DNA of 14,252 bases from Aurantiacibacter poecillastricola (GTDB taxonomy: Bacteria; Pseudomonadota; Alphaproteobacteria; Sphingomonadales; Sphingomonadaceae), in the NCBI RefSeq assembly GCF_030730945.1, contig NZ_JAVAMS010000014.1, forward strand, positions 1-14,252. Reading direction: 5' to 3'. The notes beneath the pieces were generated by a model. The model was not told the origin of the DNA, did no database searches, and was given only the letters and a program-made list of their open reading frames with translations. The position numbers were made by a program, and so were the translations under genes. Positions 8,125-14,252 of this stretch are shown one piece after another (within the stretch, counting starts at the first letter, position 1; the number at the start of each line of letters is the position of its first letter).

Positions 8125-8139
8125 GCGTGGCACGGAGGC
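8097..8139 (+). promoter_or_regulatory. Probable programmed -1 frameshift signal for OrfAB transposase
   Basis: The heptamer T TTT TTA (8097-8103) is in the correct phase of the orfA frame (GAT TTT TTA). After a spacer of 6 nt comes a stem: GCCTCCG (8110-8116) pairs perfectly with CGGAGGC (8133-8139), with a 16-nt loop. The orfB frame is open from the heptamer onward, so slippage yields a fused protein of about 387 residues, the form expected to be the active IS3 transposase. This is the classic layout of heptamer, short spacer and stem. Its use in vivo is inferred. Confidence 0.7.
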
Positions 8140-9002
8140 GGGCGATGATCGAACCAGCTCACCAACGCCTGTCTATCGCGGCGCAATGCCGGCTGCTCTC
8201 GATCAGCCGGTCGTCCTACTACTATGCACCGGTGCCGGAGAGTGAGGAGACGCTGGCGCTGATGCGGGTGATCGACGCGGCGTTCCTCGACATGCCGTGG
8301 TATGGCAGTCGACAGATGGTCCGGCACCTGCGCCGAGGCGGCTATGATGTTGGCCGACGACGTGTGCGGCGGCTGATGGGCAAGATGGGCCTGTCGCCGA
8401 TCTACCAGCGACCGCGCACGAGTGATCCGCATCCGCAGCATCGGATTTATCCGTATCTGCTGCGCAAGCTGGAGATAGTGCGACCGAACCATGTGTGGTG
8501 TGCGGATGTGACCTACATCCCGATGCGCCGAGGGTTCCTGTACCTGGTCGCGGTGATGGACTGGGCGACCCGCAAGGTCTTGGCCTGGCGCCTGTCGAAC
8601 ACGATGGATGCGGGCTTCTGCGTGGCGGCTTTGGAGGAAGCGCTGGCGCGCTCCGAGATCTTCAATACGGATCAGGGTAGTCAGTTCACTTCGCTAGCCT
8701 TCACCAGCGTGCTGCGGGATGCCGAGGTGCGGATCAGCATGGACGGCCGAGGCCGCTGGATGGACAACGTGTTCATCGAGCGGCTGTGGCGATCTCTCAA
8801 ATATGAATGCGTTTATCTCCACGCCTTCGAGACCGGTTCGGAGCTGCGCACTGGCCTTGCTCGTTGGATCACCTACTACAACACGCAGCGACCGCACTCG
8901 GGTCTAGCGGGGCAGACCCCGGCAGAGGCCTATGGACGGATCGACGCTTCAGATCATGGGGGGCATGCCCCCCATGATCTGATGACCAGACTGGCGGCAT
9001 AA
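8121..9002 (+). CDS. IS3-family transposase OrfB (DDE catalytic subunit)
   Basis: A 293-residue rve-type integrase-like transposase. The N-terminal HTH_21-like part (ISRSSYYYAP, WYGSRQMVRHLRRGGYDVGRRRVRRLMGKMGL) precedes the catalytic core: Asp129 in VWCADVTYIP, Asp184 in FNTDQGSQFTS and Glu220 in FIERLWRSLKYE, giving the D,D(35)E spacing. The end motif QRPHSGLAGQTPAEAY is typical of the IS3 group. Close to the C-terminus a perfect 32-bp palindrome encodes SDHGGHAPHDL, an unusual tail. The segment LARSEIFNTDQ is about three residues shorter than I recall for relatives (ALxxxGxPEIFNTDQ). All catalytic residues are nevertheless present. It is probably made mainly as the OrfAB fusion; ATGA coupling would give free OrfB. 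Confidence 0.93.
   Translation: MSVARRRAMIEPAHQRLSIAAQCRLLSISRSSYYYAPVPESEETLALMRVIDAAFLDMPWYGSRQMVRHLRRGGYDVGRRRVRRLMGKMGLSPIYQRPRTSDPHPQHRIYPYLLRKLEIVRPNHVWCADVTYIPMRRGFLYLVAVMDWATRKVLAWRLSNTMDAGFCVAALEEALARSEIFNTDQGSQFTSLAFTSVLRDAEVRISMDGRGRWMDNVFIERLWRSLKYECVYLHAFETGSELRTGLARWITYYNTQRPHSGLAGQTPAEAYGRIDASDHGGHAPHDLMTRLAA
8950..8981. repeat. Perfect 32-bp palindrome at the 3' end of orfB
   Basis: CAGATCATGGGGGGCA (8950-8965) is followed at once by its exact inverse (8966-8981). In RNA it can form a hairpin of about 14 pairs with a tiny loop. Both strands encode DHGGHAPHDL in the orfB-type phase. It is in frame in orfB, and nothing in the IS3 ends explains it. Confidence 0.85.
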
Positions 9003-9062
9003 TCACATCCGGGATTAGCTTAACTTCGCCGCCAACCTGTCCAAGAAGACGGGACCACCTCA

Positions 9063-9702
9063 CGCTGCGTTCCTGCCGGAGTGCAACACGCTCGCCTGGC
9101 GTTTTGCCGTTGATGCCGCGCTCGATCTCGAACAGGGCATCGAGGCGCTGCACGGCTTCTGACGCGATCGGGTAGATCATGCCGGTGCGTTCGCCGCGGC
9201 TTCTCCTGCGCGCGGCTCCCTCGACATCGGCCAGCTCGAAGAATTTGCGCCGTGCATGCGCGAAGCAGCCCGCCTCGATCACGGGTGCTGGCTGACGACC
9301 GGGAGCGTAAAGCTCGTTGTAGCCGCCATAGGCATCGGCCTGCAGGATCCCTGCCCAGGACGCCAGTTGTTCCCGTGGATGCTCACCGCGCCGGTCGCGG
9401 GAATAGTGGAACAAGGCTGCTGGCGGATCGGAGCCGGCGAAGGGCCGGTCATCGCGCACATAGACCCACAGGCGCGCCATATCGGTCTTGCCCTTCGCCA
9501 TGACCGGCACGGTCGTATCGTCGCCATGGATCCGGGCTGCATCCAGTACATGGGCTTCGATCCGCCGGTAGAGCGGCATGAGTGCGAAGGCGGCGGCACC
9601 GACCTGATCGGCCAGGGCCGAGGTGCTGAGCGCTACGCCTTCGCGGGCGAAGCGGTCCGTGTGGCCCATCGCGATCCAGACCCTCGCGCCCGATGGGATC
9701 AT
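9063..9702 (-). pseudogene. IS66 tnpB-tnpC fusion ORF, interrupted by IS3
   Basis: The ATG (9702-9700) overlaps the tnpA stop (ATGA). The first 16 residues, MIPSGARVWIAMGHTD, are the usual TnpB start. At about 9655 the frame passes straight into the middle of TnpC (RFAREGVALSTSALADQVG). It carries the DDE residues HGDDTTVPV and LQADAYGGY and the CxxHxRRKF-like segment GCFAHARRKFF. About 100 residues of TnpB and nearly 200 of TnpC are missing, so an in-frame internal deletion of roughly 0.8-0.9 kb made this hybrid. At 9063 the IS3 element cuts the frame after ALRQERS. The C-terminal part lies at 7372-7775. It is not expected to be functional. Confidence 0.88.
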
Positions 9703-10064
9703 CGCAGCGCCTTCAAGGTCGTCGAAACCAGTGCGGCAGGCGCATTCGACGAAATGCGCACGCACCGACCATTGCCAAGATCGACCGTGACCGCGGCACA
9801 CGGATCGTGATCGGCAGGCTGCTCATCATCGGCGAGCACGGCCTGGGCGAAATTTATCTCCGGTACCGGCAATGACGCAGCCGCCGACTGTTCGCGCAAC
9901 TTGCGACGCCAAGTATAGATCAGGCTAGTCGAAACGTCGCACCGCCGGGATACATCGGCAACGCAGGCGCCCGGCGCAAAGGCCTCAGAGAGAATCTCAA
10001 GCCGCTCCTCCTCGCTCCAACGCCGACGACGCTCCGGCCCCGTCATCACCGTGATCTGACCCAT
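9699..10064 (-). CDS. tnpA: IS66-family accessory protein TnpA
   Basis: A 121-residue protein with an N-terminal helix-turn-helix (RRRRWSEEERLEILSEAFAPGACVADVSRRCDVSTSLIYTWRRKLRE, about 11-58), the conserved core of IS66 OrfA proteins. An acidic linker and a short C-terminal domain (AVTVDLGNGRCVRISSNAPAALVSTTLKAL) follow. IS66 elements need TnpA and TnpB with TnpC for transposition; TnpA is probably DNA binding. AGGAG lies 6 nt before the ATG. The stop overlaps the tnpB start by four bases. This is the only intact one of the three usual IS66 genes here. Confidence 0.9.
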   Translation of the reverse strand: MGQITVMTGPERRRRWSEEERLEILSEAFAPGACVADVSRRCDVSTSLIYTWRRKLREQSAAASLPVPEINFAQAVLADDEQPADHDPCAAVTVDLGNGRCVRISSNAPAALVSTTLKALR

Positions 10065-10127
10065 GCTCCGCTCCTAAGCTCGCTCATACGAGCGCTCTTA
10101 AGACCGGTCGTTCACTCGTCGGACAAG

Positions 10128-10149
10128 GCGGGCCTCACCGGATGGGTAC
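10128..10149 (-). repeat. IS66 right terminal inverted repeat
   Basis: Reverse complement starts GTACCCATCCGGTGA, pairing with 7125-7146. It is followed immediately by the second TTAAAGCC copy. Confidence 0.88.
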
Positions 10150-10157
10150 TTAAAGCC
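10150..10157. repeat. Right 8-bp target site duplication of the IS66 element
   Basis: TTAAAGCC, identical to 7117-7124. Confidence 0.9.
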
Positions 10158-10172
10158 GGACTATGGCTGGTT

Positions 10173-10828
10173 TCAGTGGATTTTTTCGTGGAAAATTCGA
10201 TCCGCAGGAATACTTTGTTCGGCGAGCATAACGAGCGCGGCGTCGATCATCCCTGGAGGACCGCGAAGTGAAGCCTGCAAATTTTCGATACTTCCCAATT
10301 CCTTGATCGCGGGGTTGATCCCTCCCGTCACCGGGCCGAAGTGCATGTCATTCGATCTTCGTTCCGCCTAGAATGGGTACCAAACAGTTCTATCTCTTCG
10401 CCCTCGATTCCCTTGCTCGCAGCATCCTAAGCACGCTCATAAGCGGCGCGAGGCCGCTGCCTCGTCCGGTCAGTAGGATAGGCCCACCTGCGCCAAGCCA
10501 CCAAAAAGAACCATGCGGCCCTTCTATTTAGAGCCTCAGTTCATGTAAGTCATCCGTGAACAGTCGCTCGGTGAAGGCACCGCCGGGAACCTTGCGAACA
10601 AACGAGACGATTCGTGATCCTCCCTGCGCCAAGCCTCTAGCGAAAGGGTAGTTGCGCCAGTCGGACAATCTATGCCACCGAATATGAAAGTACTGGCCTG
10701 CGACGTAGTTGATCGGCAAATTGAAGCTGTAAACGACCTTTTTGATAACATGGGTACGGTCTTCGCACTCCGGGATGAGAGCCATGACGCTACTTACACA
10801 ACGCTCGATTCTCGAAACAGGGCTTCGG
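10173..10828 (-). pseudogene. Ferredoxin-NAD(P)H reductase-like pseudogene (FAD/NAD part of an oxygenase reductase)
   Basis: The minus strand shows a decayed flavin reductase in several frames. The FAD domain reads VSSVMALIPECEDRTHVIKKV, then YVAGQYFHIRW (family PGQYV), then SFVRKVPGGAFTERLF. A TAA at 10530-10528 follows. The same frame then goes on with IEGPHGSFWW and PILLTGRGSGLAPLMSVLRMLR (NAD domain; family GGGTGLAPL). A shift leads to KGIEGEEIELFGTHSRRNED, and another to LRGPPGMIDAALVMLAEQSIPADRIFHEKIH, the usual C-terminus (family CGPPGMVDA; Cys is Arg here). The N-terminal [2Fe-2S] domain common to such reductases is missing; the fragment begins right at the stop of the preceding gene. 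At least one stop and two frameshifts make it non-functional. It may once have served an oxygenase encoded with the receptor and the small barrel protein. Confidence 0.85.
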
Positions 10829-11206
10829 TCAAGCCAGGCAGATCCCGGGTACGGCGAGCTTTTGTAACAGTACCGGGCGCGTGACCGCCCCTTCAGGCGC
10901 ATTGGCAATTGTGGCCCGAAAATCAGGATCTTGAAATGCCTTGCGGTATGCGGACATAGACTCGAAAACCGCATAGTTCACCATGACATCAGGTGAACCT
11001 ACCGCCCGGTGCATTTGGGCAGAGATGAACCCAGGTTGCTGCTTCATGATCGAGGCATCTTCGCGCCAGTTCTCCAGCATCTCGTCGGCCTTATCTGAAG
11101 GAACTATGAAGGTATTTAAGAGCACCACTGGGCCTTCCACGTCGACCTCTTGCTGCTCTAGAAATTGAGCGCTAGGGGCAACATCTTCAAATTTTGGCAT
11201 AGGCAT
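10829..11206 (-). CDS. Antibiotic-biosynthesis-monooxygenase-like (dimeric alpha/beta barrel) protein
   Basis: A 125-residue protein. After a short N-terminal extension (about 1-23) comes a single ABM-type ferredoxin-like fold: first strand GPVVLLNTFIVPSDKADEMLENWREDASIMKQQPGFISAQMHRAV, then a second half VMVNYAVFESMSAYRKAFQDPDFRATI. This pattern of strand, helix, 'PGF', strand and 'W/F-s..a' helix marks the ABM/YgiN-like superfamily. Members include cofactor-free monooxygenases, haem degraders and isomerase-like proteins, so the reaction is open. AGGAG (11217-11213) lies 7 nt before the ATG. It follows the TonB-dependent receptor on the same strand, about 230 bp downstream, and precedes the reductase pseudogene, so it probably belongs to the same substrate pathway. 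No signal peptide, therefore cytoplasmic. Confidence 0.8.
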   Translation of the reverse strand: MPMPKFEDVAPSAQFLEQQEVDVEGPVVLLNTFIVPSDKADEMLENWREDASIMKQQPGFISAQMHRAVGSPDVMVNYAVFESMSAYRKAFQDPDFRATIANAPEGAVTRPVLLQKLAVPGICLA

Positions 11207-11378
11207 GAAAAGTCTCCTATTTCTTTAGCCTATTGCGACGGTTGAGGCTCTGCGATTCTACTCACTCGCCGCATGATGCTGCGAAGCCCCAAGGACAGAT
11301 GATCCAATTGCCGAAACAACAATGCCTGGGCGAGAAAGAGCTCGGATCTTGCTCCAAGCTCTTCCCCCGTTCATGCTG

Positions 11379-11432
11379 AGCTCTGCCCGTGCATCGCTCC
11401 TGTGATGTCGACCGGACCGAGAGGGCAGAGCT
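11379..11432. terminator. Inverted repeat just downstream of the TonB-dependent receptor
   Basis: AGCTCTGCCC (11379-11388) and its exact inverse (11423-11432) flank a 34-base loop, a few bases after the receptor stop codon. A 10-bp GC-rich stem could end or attenuate transcription or protect the mRNA end, but there is no T-tract after it, so the terminator label is tentative. The rest of 11207-11438 holds no recognisable gene. Confidence 0.3.
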
Positions 11433-11438
11433 TATCGC

Positions 11439-13688
11439 CTAGCCGCCAAAACGGACGGTTGCGGTTACGCCATATGTCCGTGGAGGAGCAGCGCTGAACG
11501 GGTCACCGAGAATGTTAGGGCTCGAGTAGAGGCCGTAGAATTCATTGTTCAGGTTCTTGGCCCAAAGGCGGACACTCAGGTTCTCATCCAGGGTTTCCCA
11601 GGTGAGTGAGCCATTGATCACATCATAGCTCGGCTGCTCCATCCGGTTACTCACGTCCCAGAAGAAGCCTGAATTGTGATAGTAGTTGGCAGCCAAGGTG
11701 AAAGCACCGATTGAGGTTTCGAAGGTATAGCTCGGCGCTAATGTGAGCGTGAATTCCGGTGCCCTGATAGTAGTGTTTCCGGTCAGGTCGCCTGTGCAAG
11801 GAAGGTTTCCGCCGGTCCTGGGGCCCGGCAGTTCCGCCGGAACTGGCGTACATGTGGCAGGGTTGGGAACAAGGAGCGGCCCATTCGGGAAGTCAGTATA
11901 TTCAGTATCCAGTATCCCGATACCGCCGCTAATCCGGAAGCCTTCAAAAGGACGTGCAACAAAGTCCAGGTCCAGACCCGTAATTCTTGCTCCGGCGGCA
12001 TTCAGGACGAGGTTACCGCCAGGCTGAACGAAGCTAATCGCAAGGTCTTGATAATCGTAGTAGAAGGCCGCTCCGTTCAAGGTCAGGTCGCCATTAAAGA
12101 ACTCGGTTTTCAAGCCGATTTCATATGAATCCAGCACCTCAGGCGCCACAACCGGTGCCGGATTTGCAGCATCTCCGGGAAAGGCCAGCGAATAGCCGCC
12201 ACTGCGAAAACCACGGCTGTATGACGCATAGGCAAGGATATCCGGAGTGATCGCATGATCCAGAATTGCGCGATATGTAAGCTTGTCGAAGCTGCTCTCG
12301 TCGGTGAATGTATTCCCGGGGAGCGGAAATGCATCATCCCCAACACGCCCCTCCACGTCGAGCTCGTAATCGTCAATTGTGTAACGCACGCCAAGCGTTA
12401 GGTTCGTATCTGCAAGAACTTCGAAGCTCACTTCACCAAACGCCGCATAGGAATTGAGCGTTTGTGTGTCCGTTAGGGACACTGAGCTCAGCGGTGCGAA
12501 GAATAAACCCCCTACACGGCTGGGATCGTATCCGGTCTCGCTTCGCATGTAGAAGGCTCCAACAATCCAGTCAAAAGGACTGGAGTTGGAAACGATCTGG
12601 AACTCTTGCGTAATTGTCTCGGTCGGCGAAACCACCGGGCCAACCTGCACAAGGGGAGCAATACCCATGTCTTGGTCGAGCTCAAATGTCAGCTCAGTCT
12701 TGCGGTAGGCAGAAATACTAACGAGATCGGCAAACGATGTCTCATGATCTATGCGAAGACTCAAGCCCCCCTGCTCGACTTGAGCAAAATCCTCACCGGC
12801 AGTCTGCGTGTTTCTCCCCTGATGGGTTGCGCCAGAAATTGCTACTGTCCCAGGAAACGTCGTGTTGTTGGAACCCAAGTCAGAACGTTGCTCGCCGTAG
12901 TCACCGATAAGCAGGATACTTGTCGTATCGCTCGCCTCCCAGAGCATTTGCGACCGGACACTCCAGTCCCACCCCTTGTGTATCTCATTGCCAGTAACCA
13001 GCGAGCGACCAAAGCCGTCACTCTGATCACGCCCAGACGCCGAAACGTTAATGGCCAGCTTATCAGACAGTCCGGTAGACGCGTAGACACTACCTTCAAT
13101 GGTATCGTAATTCCCGTAGCCAAGTCTTAATTCCATTTCAGGATCGTAACTCGGCCGCTTGGTTGTCACCTGAATGACACCTCCTGTTGCGTTTCTTCCG
13201 AACAGGGTACCTTGAGGACCTTTGAGAACCTGCACACTTTCGATACCGTTAAATTCGAACATATTGCCGTTAGGTGAACTAATATAGACACCGTCGAGAT
13301 AAACGGCGACTGGCGATTCACCGCCAGCCGAAGCTTGCGGGGAACCTACGCCGCGCAAAAACGGAGTAGCCCCTTGTGAAATTTCTCTATTGAATTGCAA
13401 GTTTGGCGTAGCGAAGGTGACGGCCTCAATGCCAGTTATCCCACTTTGCGCAGCCGTTTCTTCCGAGATTGCAGAAACTGCGATCGGAACGTCTTGTAGC
13501 ATTTCATCGCGCCGGCGAGCAGTGACGATGATTGCGTTATTAGGAGGCGGGGCGCGTTCGACAACAGACTCATCTTCTGCCGCCACTCCAGCTTGCCCGG
13601 GATTCTCTTCAGCCTGCGCCGCTGCGAGACTGGGGGCCATACATATGCCCAGCGCGCTCCCAACGAGTAATAGTGATCTTTTAGACAT
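11439..13688 (-). CDS. TonB-dependent outer-membrane receptor
   Basis: A 749-residue TonB-dependent receptor. The N-terminus MSKRSLLLVGSALGICMAPSLAAAQA is a Sec signal peptide with likely cleavage near residue 25. NAIIVTARRR (51-60) resembles the TonB-box and plug start of sphingomonad receptors. The plug (about 62-178) has QDVPIAVSAIS, YLDGVYISS and LKGPQGTLFGRNATGGVIQVTTKRP. The beta-barrel follows, with typical features such as YASYSRGFRSGGYSLAF, EVLDSYEIGLKTEFFNGDLTLNGAAFYYDYQD and a C-terminal aromatic strand ending YGVTATVRFGG. It would import a large or scarce hydrophobic or organic compound, using TonB energy. Location beside an aromatic catabolic operon suggests pathway substrate uptake rather than siderophores, though this cannot be read from the protein. 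A strong GGGAGGGAG site lies directly before the ATG. It is the first gene of the minus-strand unit. Confidence 0.94.
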   Translation of the reverse strand: MSKRSLLLVGSALGICMAPSLAAAQAEENPGQAGVAAEDESVVERAPPPNNAIIVTARRRDEMLQDVPIAVSAISEETAAQSGITGIEAVTFATPNLQFNREISQGATPFLRGVGSPQASAGGESPVAVYLDGVYISSPNGNMFEFNGIESVQVLKGPQGTLFGRNATGGVIQVTTKRPSYDPEMELRLGYGNYDTIEGSVYASTGLSDKLAINVSASGRDQSDGFGRSLVTGNEIHKGWDWSVRSQMLWEASDTTSILLIGDYGEQRSDLGSNNTTFPGTVAISGATHQGRNTQTAGEDFAQVEQGGLSLRIDHETSFADLVSISAYRKTELTFELDQDMGIAPLVQVGPVVSPTETITQEFQIVSNSSPFDWIVGAFYMRSETGYDPSRVGGLFFAPLSSVSLTDTQTLNSYAAFGEVSFEVLADTNLTLGVRYTIDDYELDVEGRVGDDAFPLPGNTFTDESSFDKLTYRAILDHAITPDILAYASYSRGFRSGGYSLAFPGDAANPAPVVAPEVLDSYEIGLKTEFFNGDLTLNGAAFYYDYQDLAISFVQPGGNLVLNAAGARITGLDLDFVARPFEGFRISGGIGILDTEYTDFPNGPLLVPNPATCTPVPAELPGPRTGGNLPCTGDLTGNTTIRAPEFTLTLAPSYTFETSIGAFTLAANYYHNSGFFWDVSNRMEQPSYDVINGSLTWETLDENLSVRLWAKNLNNEFYGLYSSPNILGDPFSAAPPRTYGVTATVRFGG

Positions 13689-14252
13689 TGTTCTCCCTCC
13701 CAGTGCGTTCGTTTACGCAGCCGTTCGCGGCCGTCGTGATGGTTTCGAACGTCTAATGTCGCAAAATAGCGTTTGGCAAGCACATTTATCGCTTTGTGAG
13801 ATTTTTGCTCTGCGTGTGACCTGCGTGCCCTCGGGGGGACCCCCCAAGATTTGGAACCTCTTGGGGTGAGCGCCAAAAGAGGCTGGCGAGTATCTTGATA
13901 TACCGGCGGTAACCCATAGCAACGGTGTTCGGACTAGGCGAGATGCCGATCATGCGATGCACTGCAATATTAAATTGGACATACCCGCGGCCAGTACTGT
14001 CAACCTCAGAGCTGGCTCTTCATTGCGGCATGCAATATTGCCACTTCGGCAACCAACCTCGGCTTGGAAAATTCTCGCATCCGATTCCAAAGAGGTGCGC
14101 TTACTCAGGACAGTGAAGGCGGAGTGAACGGGTAGAGGCTCTTGCCGCGTTTAGCCGTATCACTGTCTTGCAGGTTAGCGACATGGATGCGAAGTCTAAC
14201 GACATGAGAAATGTCTTTCGTACAATCAGTGTAGCAAACGTGACCATAGTGA
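13689..14252. other. Non-coding upstream region of the TonB-dependent receptor, to the window end
   Basis: This 564-bp stretch holds no gene I can recognise; frames present in it look like chance. It should contain the receptor's promoter. Visible structures: an inverted repeat CCCCAAGA (13842-13849) / TCTTGGGG (13859-13866) with a 9-base loop; a neighbouring GGGGGG-A-CCCCCC (13833-13845); and TGCAATATT at 13963-13971, repeated inside the palindrome GCAATATTGC at 14032-14041. A frame opening with ATG at 14183 runs off the window end but is too short to judge. Confidence 0.5.

Larger units (their letters stand above)
7776..9062 (+). mobile_element. Complete IS3-family insertion sequence
   Basis: A 1287-bp element with ends TGAGGTGGTCCCG (7776-7788) and its exact inverse (9050-9062). 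A second matching block, TTGGACAGG, lies five bases further in (7794-7802 and 9036-9044). A subterminal 13-bp inverted pair (TAAGCTAATCCCG at 7807-7819, inverse at 9010-9022) adds to the symmetry. It carries overlapping orfA and orfB with a likely frameshift site, and is flanked by CGC duplications inside IS66 tnpC. The reading frames look intact, so the element may be active. It is the youngest insertion in the window, since it sits inside the IS66 element. Confidence 0.92.
7125..10149 (-). mobile_element. IS66-family element, internally deleted and carrying a nested IS3 element
   Basis: The ends are inverted repeats. The left end begins GTACCCATCCGGTGA at 7125, and the right end reads the same on the opposite strand from 10149, with about 20 of 22 bases matching. 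Perfect 8-bp duplications (TTAAAGCC) flank both ends, so this was a genuine transposition event. The genes read on the minus strand: tnpA, a tnpB-tnpC fusion, then a small ORF. Without the nested IS3 and its 3-bp duplication the element is about 1.73 kb, against roughly 2.5 kb for complete IS66 elements. The difference is explained by the tnpB/tnpC deletion near 9655. Both the deletion and the IS3 insertion remove transposase function, so movement would need a helper element. It lies between two convergent gene groups and breaks none of them. Confidence 0.92.

Noticed and set aside
8869..9062. Tail of the tnpB-tnpC frame reading into IS3
   Set aside because: Accidental read-through into the antisense of orfB; the IS66 protein sequence ends at ERS at the insertion point.
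9256..9810. Plus-strand open frame of 184 codons across the IS66 region
   Set aside because: Antisense to the tnpB-tnpC fusion and tnpA, which carry all the recognisable motifs.
12606..13130. Plus-strand open frame of 174 codons inside the receptor gene
   Set aside because: Antisense to a clearly conserved TonB-dependent receptor barrel; no similarity to any family.
13390..13922. Overlapping open frames on both strands around the receptor start (159 and 146 codons)
   Set aside because: They overlap the signal peptide/plug coding region and the upstream region, with low-complexity Arg/Ser-rich translations; no ribosome site or domain.
14115..14252. Partial frames running off the right edge (plus ATG at 14183; minus frame with stop near 14115)
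   Set aside because: Too short and without recognisable motif to call a truncated gene on either strand.
1..14252. CRISPR array, tRNA or rRNA genes, defence or phage system
   Set aside because: No regularly spaced repeats, no tRNA-like cloverleaf ends and no phage or defence proteins were seen on either strand.

Overview
The window looks like an accessory, catabolic stretch of an alphaproteobacterial chromosome or large plasmid, most probably from a sphingomonad. This is inferred from the gene style: a TonB-dependent receptor with an 'IIVTARRR' N-terminus, an IclR/MFS/flavoenzyme cluster for aromatic compounds, and several IS families in different states of decay. No taxonomic marker gene is present, so the assignment is tentative. 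No tRNA, rRNA or CRISPR array was seen.

Layout. (1) 16-838, minus: a decayed IS630-family transposase, with frameshifts, stops and two of three catalytic acidic residues lost. (2) 844-1665, minus: an IclR-family regulator with a TTG start, divergent from (3) a plus-strand operon: MFS transporter (1987-3243), FAD aromatic hydroxylase of the 3-hydroxybenzoate 4-monooxygenase / phenol 2-monooxygenase type (3381-5396), and GMC-family FAD alcohol oxidoreductase (5449-7083). (4) 7125-10149: an IS66-family element with near-perfect terminal inverted repeats and a perfect 8-bp target duplication (TTAAAGCC). It has an internal deletion fusing tnpB to tnpC, and a complete IS3-family element (7776-9062, 3-bp target duplication CGC) sits inside its tnpC. 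(5) On the minus strand, read right to left: TonB-dependent receptor (13688-11439), a small antibiotic-biosynthesis-monooxygenase-fold protein (11206-10829), and a ferredoxin-reductase-like pseudogene (about 10828-10173). (6) 13689-14252: non-coding upstream region of the receptor, with small inverted repeats.

Removing the IS66 element and one target copy places the stop codons of the GMC gene and the reductase pseudogene about 55 bp apart. The ancestral locus was therefore two convergent catabolic units that met tail to tail. The receptor would bring a substrate across the outer membrane and the MFS protein across the inner membrane. The GMC enzyme would oxidise an alcohol, the flavin hydroxylase would hydroxylate an aromatic ring, and IclR would respond to substrate or intermediate. 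The true substrate cannot be read from the sequence. The broken reductase and the three generations of IS elements suggest a mosaic locus partly losing function.
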